NCBI GenBank assembly: GCA_002377645.1 | Contig: DFQF01000099.1 | Location: forward strand, 4,148 to 34,417 | Length of the DNA stretch: 30,270 nucleotides | Reading direction: 5' to 3' | From: Nitrospinaceae bacterium UBA3496 | GTDB taxonomy: Bacteria; UBA8248 | Part shown: positions 24,962 to 30,270 of the stretch, one piece after another | How positions within the stretch are numbered: the first letter of the stretch is position 1 | How the letters are laid out: every line of letters starts with the position of its first letter | Position numbers and translations under genes: made by a program | Notes under the pieces: generated by a model | Database searches by the model: none | What the model saw: the letters and a program-made list of their open reading frames with translations, nothing else | What the model was told of the DNA's origin: nothing

Positions 24962-25648
24962 TTGAAAAACGAAGAATTTAAAAATATCTTGATTATTATG
25001 GCACATCCAGATGATGCTGAACTGGGTTCGGGTGGGAGTATTGCAAGATGGATTTCCGAAGGTGCTACAGTCAGAACTATCATTTGTACAAATGGAGATA
25101 AGGGAACCAAGGAGGACTATTCAACACATGAAATTGCAAAAATAAGAGAAAAAGAACAATTAGAAGCTTCTGCAATTTTAGGTGTACAAGAAACTTTATT
25201 TCTAAGAAATCGAGACGGTGAATTAGAAGATTCTAGAGCATTTCGTAATCAAATTGCTTTTCTAATTCGTCACTTTCAACCAGATACTATAGTTACACAT
25301 GACCCTTGGAGACCTCATTACCAACATCCAGACCACCAAGCAGTTGGTCATGCCACTTTCAAGGGTTTAATTTATGCGAGAGATCATCATTTTCTTCCAG
25401 AACTTACATATGCGAACATAAATGCTCATCATACAGACAATATTCTATATACAGGTTCGACTGATCCTAATTTTTTTGTAGATATTTCAGAAACCATAGA
25501 AACTAAAATTCAGTCCATTAAATGCCATGTAAGCCAAATTGGAGAACAATATAATGCAAAAGAAAGACATTATAAGCGAGCAGAAGAAAATGGCAAAAAA
25601 GGAGGATATAAATTAGCTGAAGCTTTCACAATTAAGACTATGAGTTAA
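24962..25648 (+). CDS. PIG-L/LmbE-family N-deacetylase
   Basis: Zinc-dependent deacetylase of 228 residues. Zinc-site motifs are AHPDDAELGSGG (H15, D18) and HDPWRPHYQHPDH (around 113-125). The N-terminal motif is more like bacillithiol BshB than mycothiol MshB. The family removes acetyl from GlcNAc groups in GlcNAc-malate, GlcNAc-inositol, GPI precursors and chitin oligomers. Directly after an MshA-like transferase, its likely substrate is the GlcNAc conjugate made by that enzyme. It starts at TTG 24962 with AAGGAGAA upstream, a strong ribosome site. No signal peptide, so it is cytoplasmic. Confidence 0.9.
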   Translation: MKNEEFKNILIIMAHPDDAELGSGGSIARWISEGATVRTIICTNGDKGTKEDYSTHEIAKIREKEQLEASAILGVQETLFLRNRDGELEDSRAFRNQIAFLIRHFQPDTIVTHDPWRPHYQHPDHQAVGHATFKGLIYARDHHFLPELTYANINAHHTDNILYTGSTDPNFFVDISETIETKIQSIKCHVSQIGEQYNAKERHYKRAEENGKKGGYKLAEAFTIKTMS

Positions 25649-25651
25649 ATT

Positions 25652-26668
25652 TTGGATATAAAAAACTGGACTACAAAAGAAAAAGCGGGTCAACATTTTA
25701 TTATCGGTTTTGATGGAATATCTCCACCCAAATTTTTAATAGAAAGAATCAAAAATGGACAAATTGGTGGAATTATATTGTTTAAAAGAAATATAAAAAG
25801 TTTTGATCAACTTTGTAGTTTAATTAGCAACTTACAAAACGCCTCTCTTAAAAGCAGACTCAAGATTCCCTTGTTTGTTTCAATTGATGAAGAAGGAGGA
25901 CGTGTAAGTAGACTATCACCAGATTTTGACTGCCTGCCATCAGCACAATCTCTTTCAAAATATGAAGAAGAAAAAAGAATAAAAAAATGTGTTGTTTTAC
26001 TAGCAAGACAGATGAAAAAGGTAGGAATAAATTTAAATTTATCTCCTGTCTTAGATTTATCTACCAATCCTGAATGCACAGTAATAGGAGATCGTTCCTT
26101 TGGTTCTAATCCAGAAAAAGTCGGTTTTACAGGGAGAAAAATTATAAGTTATTATCAGTCAAATTTGATTGCCGCGTGCGCTAAACATTTCCCAGGTATC
26201 GGAGAAATTCATGTAGATCCCCATCATGAACTCCCAATTTGCGATATTTCTGAAAATAAACTAACTACTAGAGAACTTATTCCATTTAAATTAGCCTTCG
26301 ATTCAAAATCTAATGATGAACGTGTTCTTACTGTTATGGTAGGTCACACAATTTATACAAAAATTGATCCAGATCACATATCTAGTCAATCAAAAAAGAT
26401 TATGATCAAAATTTTGCGAGAAAAATTATCTTTTGAAGGAATCGTACTCACGGATGATCTTGATATGAATGCGATTTCATTAAGCGAAAAGAACGCTTTT
26501 AAGAGCATTAATGCGGGAGCCGATATAATCCTAATCTGTAATAACTCTGAGAACTATGAAAAAAACTATCAATTTCTTTGTAAAAAAATAGAAAATTTAG
26601 AACTTGACCCGGAAACAGAAAAAAAATCGTTGGAAAGAATTCTTAGAATAAAAGGAAAAATATCCTAG
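25652..26668 (+). CDS. Glycoside hydrolase family 3, NagZ-like beta-N-acetylhexosaminidase
   Basis: Single-domain GH3 enzyme of 338 residues, the size of cytoplasmic NagZ. It has IDEEGGRV (78-85), KHFPGIGE (178-185), the flexible-loop dyad D189-x-H191 typical of NagZ, and the nucleophile region TDDLDM (267-272). NagZ releases GlcNAc from anhydro-muropeptides or other terminal beta-GlcNAc. There is no signal peptide. The start is TTG 25652, three bases after the deacetylase stop, so it belongs to the operon. It may recycle peptidoglycan with the AmgK-like kinase or turn over the operon's product. Its stop shares CTAG with the convergent YchF-like gene. Confidence 0.87.
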   Translation: MDIKNWTTKEKAGQHFIIGFDGISPPKFLIERIKNGQIGGIILFKRNIKSFDQLCSLISNLQNASLKSRLKIPLFVSIDEEGGRVSRLSPDFDCLPSAQSLSKYEEEKRIKKCVVLLARQMKKVGINLNLSPVLDLSTNPECTVIGDRSFGSNPEKVGFTGRKIISYYQSNLIAACAKHFPGIGEIHVDPHHELPICDISENKLTTRELIPFKLAFDSKSNDERVLTVMVGHTIYTKIDPDHISSQSKKIMIKILREKLSFEGIVLTDDLDMNAISLSEKNAFKSINAGADIILICNNSENYEKNYQFLCKKIENLELDPETEKKSLERILRIKGKIS

Positions 26669-27732
26669 ACATTAAATCTGATATTTACTATATCTCCATC
26701 ACTTACTTTATACTTCTTTCCTTCTAATCTTAAAACACCTTTTTTTCTAGCGGAAGACATAGAGCCACATTCTACAAAATCATTATAAGAAATAACTTCC
26801 GCTCTAATAAATCCTCTTTCTAAATCAGAATGTATTGTTCCAGCAGCTTTTAAAATACTACTATTAGACACAATTGGCCATGAACGTACCTCATCTTCAC
26901 CAACAGTTAAAAAACAATCGAGATCTAAAAGTTGAAATGACGATTTAATAACCGTATCCTTTGCAGGTGAATCTATATTATAGTCTTTTAAAAATAACTC
27001 TTGATCTTCTTTTGACATTTGGGATAGTTCTTCTTCTAATTTTACACATAATGTAATTGGCTCTATCTCAAACTCAGAAAATATATTTTCGAAAGAATCT
27101 TTTGAATGAATTAGTTGATCTTCTGAAATATTAATCACTGGCAAAAAAGGTTTAGAAGATTGCAAATCAAAACCCTTAAGAATATTTTTCTCTTCCTCTG
27201 TTAAATCCAGTTTTGTTATAACCTTCCCCTCTTCAAGAAAAACTTGAATTCTTCGCAAAAGTTCTAACTCCTGAACCTCATCTCTATCTTTCTTTAGTCT
27301 AACTGAACGTTCTAATTTTTCGATCCTCCTTTCGACTAGAATGAGATCGTTAAAAATCAAGTCATTAACAATTTCACTAAAATCTAGTTTTGGATCTACC
27401 CTATTTTTAGGATTCGGAACAGAAGGATCGTCGAAATTTCTGACAACAATTATAAGTGCGTCGACACCATGTAAGAATTGTGAAAAATTTTGAGTATTTG
27501 CAGATTCTTTATTTAGCATTTCTGGCACATCAACAAATTCGACCGTTGCATAGGTTTTCTTTAAAGGATTATAAATTCTTGAAAGAAAATCAATTCTTTC
27601 ATCTTTAACCTTCGCAATTCCTATATTTGGACGTGAAGAATGAGAACCTGCTTCGGAAGACTTCCCCTCAGTTAGGGCATTGAACAAACATGTTTTCCCG
27701 CTACTAGCAAATCCGATAATTCCTAATTTCAA
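26665..27732 (-). CDS. YchF/OLA1-like P-loop protein, divergent
   Basis: Obg-related protein of 355 residues with the YchF layout: N-terminal P-loop domain, helical insert (about 125-165) and a C-terminal TGS/DUF933 domain ending in LEGKKYKVSDGDIVNIRFNV-like sequence. The P-loop GFASSGKT (7-14) departs from the usual GxPNVGKS. The switch II DxxG reads D68-V-P-E71, without glycine, and the base-specificity NxxE is NISE (201-204), as in ATP-preferring YchF. It may therefore bind nucleotide with altered turnover. It starts at TTG 27732 with AAGGA upstream. It lies 28 bases after puuD-like on the same strand, probably co-transcribed. I withhold the symbol ychF because of the divergence. Confidence 0.8.
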   Translation of the reverse strand: MKLGIIGFASSGKTCLFNALTEGKSSEAGSHSSRPNIGIAKVKDERIDFLSRIYNPLKKTYATVEFVDVPEMLNKESANTQNFSQFLHGVDALIIVVRNFDDPSVPNPKNRVDPKLDFSEIVNDLIFNDLILVERRIEKLERSVRLKKDRDEVQELELLRRIQVFLEEGKVITKLDLTEEEKNILKGFDLQSSKPFLPVINISEDQLIHSKDSFENIFSEFEIEPITLCVKLEEELSQMSKEDQELFLKDYNIDSPAKDTVIKSSFQLLDLDCFLTVGEDEVRSWPIVSNSSILKAAGTIHSDLERGFIRAEVISYNDFVECGSMSSARKKGVLRLEGKKYKVSDGDIVNIRFNV

Positions 27733-27760
27733 AATTCTATTCCTTTTTTAGTCAACAAAC

Positions 27761-28522
27761 TTATTTTTTCTCTTCTGCGTAAATAAGGGAAGATTCAATA
27801 AATGATGAAAATAATTTTTTTGAATGAGGAAAATCTTCTTCCATATAAGAAAAAAGAGATTCTGGATGCCATTGAACACCTAAAATATAAGAATTTTCTT
27901 TGCTTTCGATTCCTTCTATAACCCCGTCAACAGAAAAAGCATTAATATGAAATGATTCAGGAACCTCTTTTAAACTTTGATGATGATTACTATTAACAAG
28001 TTCACTAGAAGAACTAAACAATTCCTCAAGCTTAGATGATTCAATCTCTATATTATGAAAAGAATAAGTAGACTCTTCATCTGGTTGATGTTGAAGAGGA
28101 TTATCAAAGAAACTCTGAATATCCTGATATAAAGTACCACCAGCTGCAACATTTATTGCCTGCATGCCTCCACAAATCCCAAGTATAGGCATATCTAGTT
28201 CCATTGCTTTCTTGATTAAACATATTTCAAAATTTTCTCTCTTTATATTAGGAGGTGCACACTTCGCATGTCTATCTGCATCATAATTTGAAGGATCAAT
28301 ATCATGAGCACCTCCAGAAACTAAAATTCCATCTAAATTTCGGATAAAATGGCTAGTTAAGTTAACTTCAGTTACAGAGGGTAATAAGAATGGCAAACCT
28401 CCACTCTTTATTATTGATAAAATGTAAGCATCCATTAAAACATGTCGATCTCTTTCTTTAGGGTTTTCAGGAAAAGTCCTCTTACTTAAATCACAACTTA
28501 TTCCTATTTTAGGTTTTTGCAT
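27761..28522 (-). CDS. Class I glutamine amidotransferase-like hydrolase (PuuD/peptidase C26)
   Basis: Product of 253 residues with the class I GATase triad: nucleophile Cys in GICGGMQAINVAAGG (about 116-130), His and Glu in VQWHPESLF. The opening PKIGISCD and the segment VSGGAHDIDPSNY match the gamma-glutamyl-GABA hydrolase PuuD group, which cleaves gamma-glutamyl amides in polyamine catabolism. The exact gamma-glutamyl substrate is uncertain, since no other puu genes are near. GAGG lies eight bases before the ATG. It heads a short minus-strand unit with the YchF-like gene. Confidence 0.88.
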   Translation of the reverse strand: MQKPKIGISCDLSKRTFPENPKERDRHVLMDAYILSIIKSGGLPFLLPSVTEVNLTSHFIRNLDGILVSGGAHDIDPSNYDADRHAKCAPPNIKRENFEICLIKKAMELDMPILGICGGMQAINVAAGGTLYQDIQSFFDNPLQHQPDEESTYSFHNIEIESSKLEELFSSSSELVNSNHHQSLKEVPESFHINAFSVDGVIEGIESKENSYILGVQWHPESLFSYMEEDFPHSKKLFSSFIESSLIYAEEKK

Positions 28523-28643
28523 TTATTCAACCTCAAGGGGGAAAACTTTATGTTATAATAACGATGTTGTATAAGCCTTTGAACAAACCAACATAATTTT
28601 AAATTATAAACATTTAAATTTCATAATGTAATCAGAGATAATT

Positions 28644-28958
28644 TTGCTAAAAATATATGTTACAAAACTGATCATTCCTTTAGTTTTTATTTTCTCTATG
28701 CTTTCCATTCCATTTCTATGGACTCCTGAGGTAAATAATAATTTTAATAAAATTTCACAACAAGAGACATTTGAAAAAAAATCTATACATAGAGAAAATT
28801 CTTCAATATTACAAAACAGTAGTTTTCAGAAATATATGACACTTGGTTTTTTAGTAATTTTAATCTTGGTAACTATTTGTGGATTTATGTTATACGGCAT
28901 CCTGAAGCACCAAAGAATTCAGTGGCAGAAGCGATTTCCAAAAGAACAAAAAAAATAA
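28644..28958 (+). CDS. Small hypothetical membrane protein
   Basis: I do not recognise this 104-residue protein. It has a hydrophobic helix at about 7-26, a polar middle (27-62) rich in Asn, Ser and Glu, a second helix at about 66-88 and a basic tail (HQRIQWQKRFPKEQKK). This predicts two membrane passes with both ends in the cytoplasm, or a cleaved signal plus one anchor. The start is TTG 28644 with a poor ribosome site. It stands alone between divergent puuD-like and convergent CoA-transferase genes, four bases from the latter's stop. Composition looks protein-like, but expression is uncertain. Confidence 0.55.
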   Translation: MLKIYVTKLIIPLVFIFSMLSIPFLWTPEVNNNFNKISQQETFEKKSIHRENSSILQNSSFQKYMTLGFLVILILVTICGFMLYGILKHQRIQWQKRFPKEQKK

Positions 28959-28962
28959 TACG

Positions 28963-30147
28963 CTATCCATCCAAAAAATCTCTTACAATCTTCCCCGATT
29001 TCAGTAATTCAATCTTTTGAGGATCAAGATTTAATTCGGCTAAAATTTCATTCGTATGTTCGCCTAATAATGGCGAAGGTTTAGAAAAATCAAAATCTTC
29101 TTCTTCAAAAATAAAAGGTGCGCCGGGCATTAATCCTATACCTGCCTCTGAATGCACTACACTAACAAATGCCTCTGGATATTTCTGCTTTGCATCTTGA
29201 ATATTATTAATTGAACTAGCAGGAACACCAAGAGGTACAAGTATTTTTTCCCATTCAAATGTCGTCTTTTTTATGAGTATTTTCTCAAGTATTTGACGTA
29301 ACTCTTTATCATTTCTCACCCGACTCTCATTATCTATAAATCTAGGATCTTCTGTTAGTTCGTGAAGTTCTAAAGAATGCATGAGCAACGCAAATCGTTT
29401 TGTATTAGAAATTGCGATGAAAATGCTTCCATCTTTTGTCTTATATCCTGAGAACGGAGAAACAACAGGATGAGAAAGACCTTCTGGTTTAGGAATAGTT
29501 CCAGAAAAACTATGTCTAACAATCGGATTTTCTAAAATATTTACCGCAGCAGAAAGCATAGAAGCATCTATTTTACGACCTTTTAAATCTCTTTCTCTTT
29601 TCCATAGAGCCAATAAAACTCCAGACAATAAGTATAGACCCGTTGTTATATCAACTATAGATACTCCAACCCTGACAAGTTCTCCATTTTTTGTTCCAGT
29701 TACACTAACTAACCCTGAAGCTGCCTGTATCAAACTATCAAATGCAGGGCGTTTAGAGTGTTTAGACTGTTTAGAAAAACCTGTAACTGACCCATATATC
29801 AGTCTATTATTAACTTCTTTTAAGACATCCCAACCAATACCAAGACGTTCCATTACTCCAGGTGAAAAATTTTCTATTAAAATATCAGATTTTTCTACTA
29901 TTTTTTTAAAAAGTTCAATTCCATCATTAGTTTTTAAATTAATAGAAATCGATCTTTTACCTCGATTTAAACTCATAAAGTAGCTGCTCTCATTGCCCGA
30001 AAAAGGTCCTATAGAACGACTGTCATCACCATCTAAACTTTCAACCTTAATAACATCTGCACCCATCAGGGCAAGATACATAGATACTATCGGACCAGCA
30101 TTAAACTGTGCAGCATCGATCACTTTGATGCCATTCAATAAAGACAT
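28963..30147 (-). CDS. Class III (CaiB/BaiF-type) CoA-transferase
   Basis: Family III CoA-transferase of 394 residues that moves CoA between carboxylic acids through an aspartyl-CoA intermediate. It has the N-terminal LNGIKVIDAAQFNAGP, the ADVIKVE segment, LNRGKRSISINLK, and the catalytic Asp in RPAFDSLIQAASG; the C-terminal GEHTNEIL is also typical. Donor and acceptor acids are unknown. The frame opens at ATG 30165, but AGAGG is eight bases before ATG 30147, giving the normal MSLLNGIKVID start. It stands alone, about 9 kb from the catabolic set, so a link to it is only possible. Confidence 0.92.
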   Translation of the reverse strand: MSLLNGIKVIDAAQFNAGPIVSMYLALMGADVIKVESLDGDDSRSIGPFSGNESSYFMSLNRGKRSISINLKTNDGIELFKKIVEKSDILIENFSPGVMERLGIGWDVLKEVNNRLIYGSVTGFSKQSKHSKRPAFDSLIQAASGLVSVTGTKNGELVRVGVSIVDITTGLYLLSGVLLALWKRERDLKGRKIDASMLSAAVNILENPIVRHSFSGTIPKPEGLSHPVVSPFSGYKTKDGSIFIAISNTKRFALLMHSLELHELTEDPRFIDNESRVRNDKELRQILEKILIKKTTFEWEKILVPLGVPASSINNIQDAKQKYPEAFVSVVHSEAGIGLMPGAPFIFEEEDFDFSKPSPLLGEHTNEILAELNLDPQKIELLKSGKIVRDFLDG

Positions 30148-30239
30148 ATAGAAAACCTCTTCCATTCATTAGAAAAGAATAAAATATTTATGATACAAAC
30201 ATGGGATAAAATTACAGATTTTTGGAATCAGAAACTAAT

Positions 30240-30270
30240 TTAATTCTTCCTTGGACGCCCTCTACCCCTT
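30240..30270 (-). CDS. 3' end of a gene with an AT-hook-like basic tail
   Basis: The last 31 bases read on the minus strand give RGRGRPRKN followed by TAA. RGRP flanked by basic residues is the AT-hook core, a minor-groove DNA-binding element often found at protein ends. Only nine residues are visible, so the call rests on this motif and on the frame being open to the window edge. It would be upstream of the CoA-transferase on the same strand with a 92-base gap. Confidence 0.35.
   Translation of the reverse strand, partial: RGRGRPRKN

Noticed and set aside
23671..25648. Naming the genes mshA and mshB or bshA and bshB
   Set aside because: The final cysteine ligase is absent, the deacetylase is more BshB-like while the transferase is more MshA-like, and the acceptor is unknown, so symbols would overstate the evidence.

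Overview
This is a compact, AT-rich bacterial chromosome segment (roughly one third G+C by eye) with short intergenic gaps. It holds 31 protein genes that I can support, the first cut by the window edge, plus the tail of a 32nd at the right edge. I see no rRNA, tRNA, CRISPR, insertion sequence or phage gene. An arabinose-5-phosphate isomerase of the Kdo/lipopolysaccharide pathway points to a Gram-negative envelope. The order yebC-ruvC-ruvA-ruvB-DUF2905 is common in Deltaproteobacteria-like and related phyla. Low G+C, tight packing and many small catabolic enzymes would fit a free-living, perhaps marine, lineage. The sequence alone does not fix the phylum. About ten genes use TTG starts and none clearly uses GTG.

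Left part (1-13.1 kb), housekeeping. A partial metallophosphoesterase and DNA polymerase I lie on the minus strand. Divergent from them are an ACMSD-like amidohydrolase and a TauE/SafE permease. Next come kdsD (minus) and the plus-strand Holliday-junction block yebC-ruvC-ruvA-ruvB-DUF2905. A minus-strand HAD-IIA phosphatase follows that lacks an ordinary start codon. After it come a plus-strand pair, an SDR dehydrogenase and an ATP-grasp ligase joined by a one-base stop/start overlap, and then nfuA (minus).

Centre (13.2-19.9 kb), the most unusual catabolic region. Six minus-strand genes are read in the order M24-type metalloenzyme, DRE-TIM (LeuA/homocitrate-synthase-like) enzyme, zinc alcohol dehydrogenase, bicupin, bicupin, zinc alcohol dehydrogenase. 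A strong terminator-like hairpin follows the first gene and another hairpin follows the second, so the transcript is probably segmented. The two bicupins carry four copies of one ~140-residue repeat with the signature H-x-H-x2-C-[ED]-E. I cannot match the set to a described pathway.

Right-centre (20.1-26.7 kb), a tight seven-gene plus-strand operon diverging from that region. It encodes a TIM-barrel sugar isomerase/epimerase, a COG3178 (AmgK-like) small-molecule kinase, a GNAT protein, a BioF2/CelD-type acyltransferase, an MshA-like glycosyltransferase, a PIG-L/LmbE deacetylase and a GH3 N-acetylhexosaminidase. Glycosyltransferase plus deacetylase plus acyltransferases is the logic of mycothiol and bacillithiol synthesis. 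A cysteine ligase is not present, so I propose a glucosamine-conjugate pathway whose product is unknown.

Right end (26.7-30.3 kb). A divergent YchF-like P-loop protein and a PuuD-type glutamine amidotransferase are on the minus strand, followed by a small two-helix membrane protein (plus), a class III CoA-transferase (minus) and the last codons of a minus-strand gene ending in an AT-hook-like basic tail.
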